From positions 12,131,582 to 12,195,581 of the forward strand of contig JAJEKV010000031.1 in the NCBI GenBank assembly GCA_021234155.1: 64,000 nucleotides of DNA, written 5' to 3'. This DNA is from Isoetes taiwanensis. Lineage: Eukaryota > Streptophyta > Lycopodiopsida > Isoetales > Isoetaceae. Shown piece by piece: positions 1-10,979 of this stretch. The stretch's first letter is position 1. Every line of letters begins with the position of its first letter. Under the pieces are notes generated by a model. It did not search any database. It saw nothing but the letters and a program-made list of their open reading frames with translations, and was not told where the DNA came from. A program made the position numbers and the translations under genes.

Positions 1-1790
1 ATATTGTTTGAAAGCATTTAATGCTTGAGACTTTCTTTCTAAGCAGTAGACTTTGCACTTCCTACTGAAGTCATCAATAAAAGATATGAAATATCTTTTA
101 TTTGTCCTTCCTTTAACATTTAATGGCCCGCATAGGTCATTGTGTACCAGATCAAGAACTCCCTTTGCTCTTGTTTTGGATTGTTTGAATGGTAGCCTGT
201 TTGTTTTCCCAAGTATGCATCCCTCACACTTGAAGTTTTCAGATTTGATATCTTTACAATTTAGCCATCCCTTTTTGGCTAAGTATTTCAAATTGTTGCA
301 ATGAGTATGGGCCAGCCTGTCATGCCAGATTTCAAATTCTGGAATATTTAAAGTATTGATGCTGTCATGTCCAAAAGCTTTCATTTGAAAAAGATTGCCA
401 ACACGTTTTGCATGGAACTTCAATATATTATCAAAAAAGATATTACAACCTTTTGAGTCAAAGTTGACCTTATAGCCTAAGTCCACCAACTGACTTACAG
501 AAATAAGGTTTTTAATGATTGTGGGAACACACAATACATTCTCAATATCTACTATGTTTCCATCAAGATCTAAAAGCTGCAAAAGTCCCTTCCTTCAATT
601 TCTTGAGTGTCTCCATTTCCAACTTGTATTCTTCTAGAATGAGATGTTGAAACATTTTTTAGTAGACCAGTAGATTGGACTACTGATCTTTCAGCTCCAC
701 TATCAACTACAAGAGTTTCAGATTTATTAGCAGGCTGATTTTGCTCAACAATATTAAATGCAAGGCTTACCTCATCTTCATCATCAACATCAGATTTTTC
801 TTTATCTTCTTGCCCCCTTGCTACAAAGGTACCAGTTGGTTTTCTGCCACGACCCCTTCCAGAGCTGGTTCTTCCTCCTCTGCTAGTAGACCCCTTATAG
901 TTTCCCTTACCATGATCTTTTGGAGTAGGGCATTTGGCTGCAACATGCCCTTTCCCCCCACAGGTATAACAGTTAAATTTCCTCTTAGCTTTTGGGCATT
1001 CACTCTTGAAATGCCCTGTTTCATGGCAATTGTAACATGTGACTTTCTTTTTCCCAGCAAACAGAATTTCAGGAGATTCCTCTCTTTCTCTTATGATCTT
1101 TTTTTGCTCAAAATTTGTTCTCAGAATGTTCTCTGTTTCTTCCCTGGATTTGCTCATGTTTCTGATAAAGAGTGACAGATTTTCATTTTCACTGACTGCC
1201 CTAGATATTTGGAGAACTTGGCTTCTTTCACTGATATTTACTCCAGCACTAGCTAAGTCAGCTATTATGTTATCAAATTGATTAAAGAAATCTGATACAT
1301 CTTCTTCCTCCTTTAGTTTCAGTCCCATTAATTCATTTTCAAGCAAATCTATTTGGGATGAAGTCTTTTCTTCATAATGTTTTAATAAAAAACTCCACAT
1401 CTGCTTAGGACTTAAATTTCTCAACTTAAGCCTAATGGTAGGACTTACCTTGCAGGTAATAATGCCTTGAGCCTCCTTAACCTTTGAGTATAAGGATCTC
1501 CCAGTTCCCACATGACTGCCACCAGCTGTTCCTTCTGCAGTTGCTGCTCCACGACCTGCATGTTCTCTCATGTTAACAGATCCCTCAGAAACAGACCTGG
1601 TAATGGTGTTCATGTTGACATTTGTGCCTCCATCTGGATCAACAAGATCCCAGAGATCTTCAACTTCCAAAATGTGCTTCACAGCATCCTTCCACACCTG
1701 GAAGCCTGGTCCACCCTTGTAGACCTCCACTGTGCTTAAGAGACTAGCTCCAAATCTGCTGGACATATTTGAAGTGCAAGGATAAACCAA
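1..1790 (-). pseudogene. Copia retrotransposon gag-pol, 5' part (gag, protease, integrase start)
   Basis: Reads leftwards from an ATG at 1790 and runs off the window. The first 400 or so residues form a Copia Gag: an N-terminal UBN2-like region, then two CCHC zinc knuckles (CYNCHETGHFKSECP and CYTCGGKGHVAAKCP, about 1055-920). A basic Arg/Gly stretch follows, then the aspartic protease motif DSGAERSVV near 690. The frame breaks near 585. In another frame it continues as the pre-integrase zinc finger (WHDRLAHTHCNNL then CEGCILGKQTG, about 340-200), breaks again near 160, and goes on with integrase core pieces (HNDLCGP, FIDDFSRK) to the edge. These frameshifts mean this copy is not autonomous. 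Gag packages RNA, protease processes the polyprotein and integrase inserts the cDNA. The family is certain; whether the missing part still holds reverse transcriptase is unknown. Confidence 0.9.
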
Positions 1791-1808
1791 GGTTCAACAG
1801 GATTATGT

Positions 1809-1820
1809 GCTCTGATACCA
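1809..1820 (-). promoter_or_regulatory. tRNA-iMet primer-binding site of the Copia element
   Basis: On the minus strand the 12 bases read TGGTATCAGAGC, the usual plant Copia primer-binding site complementary to the 3' end of initiator tRNA-Met. It lies immediately downstream (in element sense) of an LTR end CTATTTCTAACA and 19 bases before the gag ATG, which fixes the element's orientation and LTR boundary. Confidence 0.9.
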
Positions 1821-1821
1821 A

Positions 1822-2517
1822 TGTTAGAAATAGCGTAATCAATCAATTCTATTTCTAATGTTTGCTTGACAAATTTGTGTATTTATCAAGACAATGAAGA
1901 TGGCAAAAGGAATTCAATTCAACATATTTTAACTTCAAAGAATATCACTATTAACCAATGAGTTACTGTAGCTCGAAGACTGTAGAAAATGTATTGACCC
2001 AAAATATTGCAAAGTTGACCCGTTAGGAAATCAACCAGAAACTCAATGTGCAATCACGAATTCCTCCTTAGGTTTATGCCGGACCAGCTCAATCATACAT
2101 GGCCGGCCAATCTGATCTTTTATTTACAGAGTAGCGTCGGTTTTGGCTTTAGAATCGGCCGCTTTGCCGACCAGCTATTCATATGGAGTTTCCCTCCATA
2201 GCACTGTGCCAACACGACTATTATTTACATTAAGGGTTCAACATAACCATTGAACCATTGTTGCACTGGTTGCCTATAATACCTTTTAAACAAGTGCCCC
2301 TTAAGGTTATTCTATAGAGCGATATCTTCACCATGGTATCCACTACAGAGTTACTGTAAATCTTAAGTGTGCACTCTGCACAACCATAAGTGCAACCTTT
2401 GCTAATGGCTTCCAGTGCAATCCCTGTACAGATAAATATGCAACCTTAAGATTTGCACTTAAACTGATGATGCATTCGACTAATGAATTTTGTGATGAAC
2501 TATTTACATTTCCAACA
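1822..2517 (-). repeat. 5' LTR of the Copia element
   Basis: The inner edge is set by the adjacent primer-binding site; the minus strand ends in ATTTCTAACA. The proposed outer edge at 2517 reads TGTTGGAAATG on the minus strand, a near-perfect inversion of the inner end and a typical Copia LTR start (TG...CA). Length would be 696 bp. The partner LTR is outside the window, so the outer edge is an inference. Confidence 0.6.
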
Positions 2518-3921
2518 GCTGCCGAATTCATGAGCAGGTACAATCAGGCTGCCGGATTTGCTTGCAGAAGCCGGATACCAGGTCTGAGATTCCGCAGCCG
2601 GACTCAAAACAGATGATATCCCTCCGTCGGATTCTTGCAGACCGCCTGTATTTGTAGACTCCCGGAACTGGCCGTTAACTCCTGATTTAGCCCAGCCGTA
2701 CCTTTTGTTGGAGAAAAAGGTGGTCGCCTTGCTATTTTGATGTTCCCGAAATCTGCCCTTTTCCAATATGAGCTTAATTTGCTCGATGTCTATTCCTGGT
2801 ATTTTCCCTTGCCTTTAAGAATAGATATTTTCCTTATCTTTAAATATCTCCCTTTCTAATGGTTGATTGAAATAATATCTTGCCCTATGTTCCATGGTAT
2901 CTTGCCCTTATAACCATTGTTTTATTTTCCAAATGCCCCATTGCCTTAACCATTGTTTTCCAAATGTCCCCATTGCCTTAGTTCCTTTTTCACTGGACCA
3001 CTCCCCCTAGCATGCCCCCATATCAGATTTGACCCTCTCAAGAATTGCATTGAATGGGAATTTTGTGGAAGGGAATATTCCAATAGATATTGAAGGACAA
3101 AGATTTGAAAGATGGATAAATGCTTTAATGACTCAAAATTTATTACTCTAAAGGGTTGAAGCACAATATAGTGTATCAAAAAAGTCTTAATTCGAACTAC
3201 TAAAGTAGTTAGAAAAATAGTGGGAATGTCAGGTGGTATTTTGAATTTTCCGAAACTAACGGGGAGAGGGAGGGATCGGGACGAAATAGCAAGAATGGGA
3301 GGGAGGGAATTCTTTTGCTGTCGACTCTTCTGGCTCCTTCGTCATTCAACGTCCCACCTCTGCCACACAGCTAAAACCCTCATCAAGTTTTCTCCTCCAT
3401 CTTTTCCCTCAAATTGTTCTTCCGGCATCATGAACGTTCTTGTTCTTTTTCTTGTTCTAAATCTTATTCTATTGCATTAGCTTCGTCTTCTCCAGTCTTC
3501 ACACTAATGCTCTTTGTTTTAATCACCATAAGGCATAAAATTTGAAGCTGTTAATTCTCTAGTTAAATTTGCAGAGAAGAGGACTCGACCTAATTCATAT
3601 TCTTTATGTTGAGTGCTCAGATAAATTGAGTGACTTTGCGTGATCTTCTCTAACTTCTTACCATAACTATTAAGTATTTTTAGCATACCTCATGTAATTG
3701 ACTGAACATGCTTTATGTAAGTGAATAATATAGGCAGCTTGTTGAATAATGCTGGGTCTTAATATTTTACATGCTGCTGAGTTCATCTTTCTAGGCAGGG
3801 AAAATATAGGATTGTAATAGCTCTTATGGACCAAAATCATCTCTAGCCAATTGTTACAAAATTTTTACATTTGATTCAAGCATTTCTTTAATTCTAGCCA
3901 ATCTTTAAACTCTGTCTTAAT
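2518..3921. other. Intergenic, no supported gene
   Basis: Flank between the Copia LTR and the broken gene that starts near 3922. A pyrimidine-rich stretch at 3300-3430 with a short open frame (3220-3480) could be a 5' leader of that gene, but no domain or clear splice link supports it. Repeated phrases such as the near-duplicate clauses at 2895-2985 show local duplication. I see no RNA gene. Confidence 0.5.
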
Positions 3922-4814
3922 ATGTTTACAGATCTCATGGAAGCAGTACCAAACGATGCAATTCCAAATTTGAGCAGCAAAGGTTTGACTTTTAAGGAGT
4001 TATATAAATCAGAGGACAAGAATGTTGATGAGAATGACATGCGAAAGATGTGGGGTCCAAAGGTAAATGGTAAGTCTTGTTATAGGTTCAGATTATTGAA
4101 GGAAAACAAGAAGGAAGAGTTTCTTAAAATACATGATCGTAAGAAGGTTTTAGGAGGGCAGGTGCCTCAAGCATTGGCAGTAGCATTTCTCTTACATTGC
4201 AATGGCCGTGAAATAAACTGGATGAGCTTCTACAAGCATGCAAAGTCAGCTGCAAAGAGTAGAGCACTTTCAAACAATGATTATGAGGATGGGCTGGAAA
4301 AAGTTACAACAAATGTTGTTCCTCAGTTGACAATGTCTCCAATTGCGCCAGTGCTTGTTGATAAGCCCACTTCACACATCTATGTTAGCTCTAATGTGAC
4401 ATGTAAGACCCAGGTGAATGATGCCAATTACGCAAAAAAAATACCAGGTACTATTTGATTGCTGTTTTATTTTTTATTTTTCTGTAGTACATTCTTAGCT
4501 AAATCTAAAATCGTTGTTGTATTCATAGTTAGAAGCATGTGCTTGTATATGTTGTAAGTCAAACCTGAACTTGCAGTTAACTCATAGGTAAAAGCATGCA
4601 TTTGTGAGTTGCAGCTACAAGCTTAAGCACATGTTCTAGTTAATGTTTACTACCATCTTAATCATTCCAGTCACAGTTGCAATTGCAGGTGGAAGCTTAC
4701 AGTTGTTTGTTGCAGATGTGTCATGCCTTACTATTTACAGTCTCAGTCTCAGCCATGGTGCACCATGCCTTAGTAGTTGCAGATTCAGCCACAGTCATAG
4801 TGAGAGAGTGTGTC

Positions 4815-5015
4815 ATGCAGTTGCAGCTTCCAGCTTGAAGCTTGTGTCCCATAGGTTTAGTCACAGCTTGCAGCTTGAAGCTTGTGTCCCATAGGTCACA
4901 GTTGCAGCTTCCAGCTTGAAGCGTGTGTCATAGGTCAAAGATACAGCTTGCAGCTTGAAGCTTCTGTCCCATAGGTCAAAGTTACATCTTGCAACTTGTG
5001 TCTTATAGCTGCAAG
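4815..5015. repeat. Degenerate tandem repeat, about 45-60 bp unit
   Basis: At least four imperfect copies of a unit containing CAGCTTGAAGCTTGTGTCCC followed by ATAGGT lie inside the presumed intron of the broken gene. Copies alternate between GCAGCTTCCAGC and GCAGCTTGCAGC, so the array has drifted. No coding sense. Confidence 0.8.
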
Positions 5016-5450
5016 TTAATGGCAGTCAATTGTTTATCTAATTTATTCAATATTCTAATTTAGTGTCTCTTTGTGTTTTAGAGATGTCGAGGATTTCTAT
5101 TGCAGAACATGATGTGAACAAGCTGACTATCGAACTGACGAAAGGTGTAGTGTCATCAAAGAAAATATTAAAGGTTTAGAAGCTAGGCAAGTTCGTGTGG
5201 CCAATGAGATTAAGAAGTACCAAGATTTGTGCACAAAGCTCTCAAGTGCAGCGAAGGAGGGTGTTGAGGCAGTAATTGACTTGCAAGAAAGAGATCTAGA
5301 AGAATTGGGTCTAGCTTTGAAGCAAGCTCTCGATGACTTACTGAATTCAGAGATTTCTAGAGATGTCGAGTTGGAGCAGCTAAACAAATTGAGGCCCTGC
5401 CTTATGAGGCTGTTGGCATCTCGATCCAGCATGTGCAAACCTTTTGAGTT

Positions 5451-6016
5451 TGATGGCGGGTTTTCCCACACCCCCATCATTCGACCTCAAAGGCAGAAAT
5501 CAAGATCATCCGGTGCTGCTAGATTAAAACAAAATACTTGACCAGAATTGGAATAAGAATAAGAAAATAATATGGGCCCAAAAATCTTCTTTTATAATCA
5601 AGAACTGGCATGGAAATACAATGGAAATCATCCTCCCATGTCTCTGAACCATGGGAGGCTTCTACACCAGATCATGTGGAGGCTGCCACCCTCCATAAAA
5701 TCGTGGAGCAGGGAGAGAGGAGGAGCTCGTGGTCCTCAAAACAGTTATATAATTCCTGCCTCTTCATCTCCACCCTTCAATATGCACCACTTAATCTTGC
5801 CACTCCATTTGTGCCTCTTCATCATAGCCTTCCATTTTTTTGCCTCTTTATCCTGGCCATAGAACATGCACCCTTCTTCAACCATTAACAATATTTTTTA
5901 AGAGCCTTTATATTGAGCTCTTTTACAATATCACAATTTCTTCACAACCTCCCCCTCCAATGGTTTTGTTTCCCAAATCTTTTCATGTTGACCGGGTGCC
6001 AAAAACCCGGTCAACA
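5451..6016 (-). repeat. Left LTR
   Basis: 566 bp, TG...CA bounded, followed on the inside by GCCCAAAC. It is nearly identical to 7452-8018; differences include a T-rich/C-rich stretch near 5950 and scattered transitions. Confidence 0.93.
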
Positions 6017-6110
6017 TCTCGCCCAAACAAAAAATGAGCCGGTCCCCTCGGCGATTTTCATATGTTTAATACAATAAGTTAGTCTTTTTTGGCACAAAAA
6101 AGATCTAACT

Positions 6111-6264
6111 GGGGGTTTTAACGGATCCCTCCAAACCTTTCTAAATAATTCAAAGATGGGGGTTTTAACGGATCCCTCCAAACCTTTCTGAAGATGGGGG
6201 TTTTAACGGATCCCTCCAAACCTTTTTTAAAGATGGGGGTTTTAACGGATCCCTCCAAACCTTT
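6111..6264. repeat. Four-copy tandem repeat inside the LTR element
   Basis: Starting at 6111, 6158, 6196 and 6235, four copies of GGGGGTTTTAACGGATCCCT continue with CCAAACCTTT and differ only in short spacers (38-47 bp period). There is no coding sense. It could be a packaging or regulatory array or simply slippage. Confidence 0.9.
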
Positions 6265-7451
6265 CAAAATGATTCGAAAATACATTTAAAGCTTTTTTCG
6301 TGAACTTCACACCATGTAATTTGTATGCCAAGATAATAAAAAATCAATGGTAATTTCGGGCTTTGGGTAAAGGCTCAAATGAATGTAGAGACAAATGTCA
6401 AGAAAATATATTCTTTTTGGCAAGGTAAGGGGAAGGGGGTCAAATTTTAGGAGAGGGACGCCCAAACAAAAATTTGTGTATCATGATTTAATGGGCTAAG
6501 CAAGGAAAAAGCAATGGTCGAGAAAGGAGACATGAAAATAAAAAATTAAAAAATTAAGAATGGCGGATAGAATAAATAGGGCAGGGCACGAATAATAGGG
6601 CAACACAGCAGAGATTTCGGCAGCAGCTATGAAGGTCGAGAGATTAGCGCCGGCTTTTCATAGATTTTAGCATATGTATAGGCAGAATCGGCAGAAAATA
6701 TCCAAGTAGCGCAGGATCCGGCAGGCATTTGGCCAGGTTTGTGGAGATTGGAAAAATAGGTTTTGAGCACAGCCGATTCTGAGTTTTGATAGGCCTACAA
6801 CATTGTTGATCTCTGGATAGAAACAACGGTAAGGGAAAAGTAGAGCAGAAGCGAGGATTCAGAGAAGGTACATCATATGTTGTATGGATTTTTGCTCAGA
6901 ATACTTAGTTAAGGAGCATAAATTTCTGTCTTCTTGTTTCCACCGAGGACTGTGAGAATAAAGTGACGGGCCCATATTATTGCACCCAAATGGCAATGCA
7001 GCTGTGAACCAGAACCAATAGCAACGCTGTTGTTGAAGCACAAAACAAGAAACAACTGCCCACAAAGAAGGGATGCAGTCAAGAGATTTCGGCCCCTGCC
7101 TTCACCATCCATTTGCTCATACAAATCTGCAGAAACATATCCATATCCAGATATTCCAGCTGTGAGAGATAGATAACAAGATATGCAGTATTGAGTACTC
7201 CTGGATTATAAAATACGCCAACAAGTGACAAGCCAAGTATGCACAAGAACAAACAACTGAGTGCAACAGAACTGATGCCCGAAATGAACAGAACAATATG
7301 AGACCAGTGATGCAAATAAGGCTAGCTTTAGCTTCATAGCCCTGCAGATCCTTTTGAATATTAGATTGTTGCATATATCTCCGTCCCAAATAAATCTAAA
7401 GCACCAAAAGCGGATCAGGGGAAGAACATGATCTCGGTAGAACCTCCATAA

Positions 7452-8018
7452 TGATGGCGGGTTTTCCCACACCCCCATCATTCGACCTCAAAGGCGTAAA
7501 TCAAGATCATCCAGGTCTTTGCTAGATTAAAACAAAATACTTGACCAGAATTGGAATAAGAATAAGAAAATAATACGGGCCCAAAAATCTTCTTTTATAA
7601 TCAAGAACTGGCATGGAAATACAATGGAAATCATCCTCCCATGTCTCTGAACCATGAGAGGCTTCTACACCAGATCATGTGGAGGCTGCCACCCTCCACA
7701 AAATCATGGAGCAGGGAGAGAGGAGGAGCTCGTGCTCCTCAAAACAGTTATATAATTCCTGCCTCTTCATCTCCACCCTTCAATATGCACCACTTAATCT
7801 TGCCACTCCATTTGTGCCTCTTCATCATAGCCTTCCATTTTTTTGCCTCTTTATCCTGGCCATAGAACATGCACCCTTCTTCAACCATTAACAATATTTT
7901 TTAAGAGCCTTTATATTGAGCTCTTTTACAATATCACAATTTCTTCACAAACCCCCCCCCAATGGTTTTGTTTCCCAAATCTTTTCATGTTGACCGGGTG
8001 CCAAAAACCCGGTCAACA
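7452..8018 (-). repeat. Right LTR
   Basis: 567 bp direct copy of 5451-6016, followed at once by the target duplication GAGTT (8019-8023). Confidence 0.93.
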
Positions 8019-8497
8019 GAGTTCGATCCTTGTTTGCCTACCCAAACACCGGTCGTTGTTCATAGTATGAAGGAAGATTTGAGCATTAATTTGAATGAAG
8101 CATGCCCATTTTGTAACAGGTCACTGACATTGGATGATATGCTCTTGCCAATCATTATTGTGGAGTGTAGACATGCATATCATGTGGCATGTTGCGTAGT
8201 GCATTTCAGGTAGCATCTTCCCATGCCATTATTTTCTGAATTCGAAGAGGATGGAGTTAGGGTTCGAAGAGGGTGGAGTTTTCGAACTCAAAAGGGTGGG
8301 TGAGGAATGGATCCATGTGGAAAGGGTTGGGCTCTTCCCACATGGACCCAATCCAACTTCAAATTGAAAACAAGTACCTTATATATGACTATTTTTTTAA
8401 GACCTAAGCATGTGGGATATTTCAACCACTACAAAACAAACAGCAAACTTTGTGGCAAGCTGCACCTTTTGCCTGATTTCCTTTATGGCCTGGACAA

Positions 8498-9093
8498 AGT
8501 TTCGTTATCACAAGGAAAACTATAGAAATGAAAGCTATTGTAGTGGAGCAATACACCATCTTAGCTACTTATCATCCTTCTCTCCCTGCTGCAGTCAACA
8601 CAAGATAATGGACAATCTTTCCCTGCTGCAGCCAACAAAAGCTAATAGACAAAGCAATGCAAATGAAAAACTTCAAACTAAAACAGTGATAATACAATTT
8701 TGCATTCCAAAACAGAGCAGGGTTATTTCTTTGTATTCAAGCTGCAATTGACAGTACAGTACAAGTCCAAGTTTCGTTATCACAAGGAAAACTATAGAAA
8801 TGAAAGCTATTGTAGTGGAGCAATACACCATCTTAGCTACTTATCTCAATATGATTTAGCAATCACTTTATTCATTTTTCTTCCAAACTAATAAAACTTT
8901 TACCACTGTTATCATCCTTGTCTCCCTGCTGCAGTCAACACAAGATAATGGACAATCTCTCCCTGCTGCAGCCAACAAAAGCTAATAGACAAAGCAATGC
9001 AAATAAAAAACTTCAAACTAAAACGTTGATAGTACAATTTTGCATCCCAAAAGCAGGCGGGGATATTTCTTTGTATTCAAGCTGCAATTGTGA
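8498..9093. repeat. Direct duplication, about 255 bp unit
   Basis: The segment at about 8498-8751 (starting AAGTTTCGTTATCACAAGG, ending AAGCTGCAATTG) recurs at about 8769-9093. The second copy carries an extra AT-rich insert of about 65 bp at 8846-8910 that splits it. Neighbouring CTGCTGCAG motifs are also repeated within each unit. The reading frames across it are shadows of the duplicated sequence, not genes. Confidence 0.9.
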
Positions 9094-9437
9094 TCTGATT
9101 ACAAGTCCAAGTTGGACATTCAAATATTCAAATAATCGTTTGCTGATGATGCAACATCAAGCAACAATAAGATTTACAATAAGGCCTATTTCCAGGTGAA
9201 TGCTTCAACTTCACAATGTAGATTCTTCAACACTGCGTGTAACTTCTGTAACTGTAATAATTGTATGTCTCCCATGTAGCAGCAAATAATATGCTCAGTG
9301 AACTCACAGAAGGTAGAGTCTTCTTAAACCTGCAACAAATAATGGTACAGTAAAGTCTCAATGCAATGCATGGAAGAAGAATTAAATCTGTATTATGTAC
9401 AAGTACCTTTGTCTTCAAGAAGCAGCCTTCCACATTT

Positions 9438-10979
9438 ACTGTTAGTCTTCATCATCACTTAACACATCAGGAAGATTGTCTAAAATTTTCTCACTATCAG
9501 CTTCATTGAGTGTGTATACAACTTTGTTTCCCTTCAGCCGATGTTTCGCTTGTGGCATGGCCAACTTAATTCCACAAACTTGAGTGGCGTACACTATTGC
9601 ATTTGGCTGATCAGAGCATAAAACATAGCTGGTTTGTGATCTTGCTCCCTCAACTTATTAAAACCATCTAACAACATTTGCAACCTCACATGATGTATGC
9701 AGCAGCAAGAGTTAAATTGCTTCAATTTCAGTACATACCATGGCTTTAATTTTTCAAATGCCCTTTGATGGATCTTCACCTCTGGATATTGCTCTTTGAA
9801 TTTAAGAAATAGTTCGGACTGCATAACAAAGTCGTAGTGAGTTCATATTCATGGCCTACATATAAGAAAGAGCTCACAAATAACAACTAAAGCTATAACT
9901 AGTACACAACAAAGCTCATGCAACTCTAGTTGCACTGCATTTGCAACTAGAACTACAACACCAACTACAACTATCATACATTTGCATTTGCGAATCAAAA
10001 AACAACAACTACCACTATTAATCAATTTGTCATTATCACCGCGAATCTGTAACTATTTGTAAATATGACCTGCACCTGTAACTGATTGAAACATGACTAT
10101 AACTAACTGTAGCTATTTTCGGACTGCAATTATTGTCTGACTGCAACTAGCTATAGCTAGTTTCTAATCAGATAACCATTATGCGATCAGAATCGCTATT
10201 GGGAGTATGTTTGTGACTGAACACAGAACCTACTAGTCTACTCCAACTACAACTTCAAAGTAGGAGCTACAATTTCAGGATTGGAACTAAAACTTGAACT
10301 ATAACATGATCTCTACCATACAAGAACTTGGAACTCTAACTACTCATAATGTAGTCAACTACTACTATCATCTTTCACAAATAACAAATTAAAGAAAAAA
10401 AACAAATGTCGTACAAACATATAAAATCTAACCAAGCAACTTGCATTATCTAGTGGCGCTTATCTATTGCCATTGCAATATTTCTCGGATGGACTCCCAA
10501 AACTTTACCCAAGTTTCTCTTACTAATAGTCTTACTTGTGCAACCACCATCTCCAATAGCCATTGCAAATTTTTTTTTATTTTGCCATGGAGTCTATGCT
10601 TATAGAAGATTTTTCTGATTTGAATGTTTCCTCTAATGTTACCAACCAACTGATTTTTCACCTCCATATTCCTGAATTCTTCACCAAGAAACTCTCTAAC
10701 TTCTTTATCTTTCATGAAATCACTCAAAACTTCTCTTTTCTCTTCAGTGTCCATTTTAGATGTATTTCTAGCGAATGAAAACACTATATTCTCCACAATT
10801 TTACTCCTGCTGAATGTTCCTTTATCGACACAACAAGAACTCTCTTGTAGAGTAGCTTGTTTTTCCTCTTTTCTTCGCTTTCGTTGCCTTCTCTTTTTTA
10901 AAGTCTCTTGCTCTGATGTCCTCTTCTTTTTTCCCTTTGAATTGTTCACATTTGCGTCTTCCATAGCTATGTTCATCAA
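9438..10979 (-). pseudogene. Decayed minus-strand gene of unrecognised family (CCCIHH motif, acidic C-terminus)
   Basis: The 5' block 10979-10464 starts MMNIAMEDAN and carries a strongly basic Lys/Arg stretch, then a helical region. A repetitive intron-like stretch follows. The block 9824-9594 encodes LKPWYVLKLKQFN followed by SCCCIHH, a cysteine-rich patch reminiscent of transposon proteins that pair KPxxVR with a CCC-x2-H core. After a one-base frame change near 9615 the frame continues as IVYATQVCGIKLAMP, then a basic region, and ends in the acidic tail DNLPDVLSDDED with a stop near 9440. I cannot name the family. Exon borders are not resolved and the frame is broken, so it is probably a transposon-related pseudogene. 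Confidence 0.5.
9840..10440. repeat. Degenerate AACTA/TAACTG-rich low-complexity stretch
   Basis: The segment is dominated by drifting short words such as CAACTACAACTA, AACTAGAACTAC and TAACTATTTG. It sits inside the decayed minus-strand gene, probably as intron. It resembles in style the repeated intron of the broken gene at 4500-5040. Confidence 0.6.

Larger units (their letters stand above)
5451..8018 (-). mobile_element. Small non-autonomous LTR retrotransposon with intact target duplication
   Basis: Two direct copies of a 566-567 bp LTR (5451-6016 and 7452-8018), about 97% alike by eye, enclose 1435 bp. Both LTRs start TGATGGCGGG and end GGTCAACA. The 5-bp target duplication GAGTT sits at 5446-5450 and 8019-8023. 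The interior has no gag or pol, so this is a TRIM/LARD-like element mobilised in trans. I favour minus orientation because the LTR then starts TGTTGACC, as Copia LTRs do, and because a TGG-starting candidate primer site lies three bases inside the right LTR; this site does not match initiator tRNA-Met. Both LTR ends also carry internal hairpins (TGATGG/CCATCA and TGTTGACCGGG/CCCGGTCAACA). Confidence 0.93.
3922..8213 (+). pseudogene. Broken gene: unknown N-terminal domain, coiled coil, RING-like finger, split by an LTR element
   Basis: Exon-like block 3922-4446 encodes about 175 residues of an unrecognised basic domain (ELYKSEDKN, GKSCYRFRLL, NWMSFYKHAKSAAKS). A GT donor follows CCAG at 4447, and an AG acceptor lies near 5081. 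The next block reads a helical, charged coiled-coil segment (KLSSAAKEG, DLQERDLEELGLALKQALDDLL) up to 5450, but it needs a one-base frame change near 5145. At 5451 the LTR element begins. After its far end (8024) the same reading frame resumes and ends with CPFCNRS...ECRHAYHVAC, which matches the first half of a RING-type finger (C-x2-C-x17-C-x-H-x2-H-x2-C); the stop is at about 8213. I do not recognise the full protein. It may itself be transposon-derived. Confidence 0.5.

Noticed and set aside
6644-7481. Minus-strand frames inside the LTR element as Gag
   Set aside because: No zinc knuckle, no protease, short frames broken by stops; interior looks non-coding.
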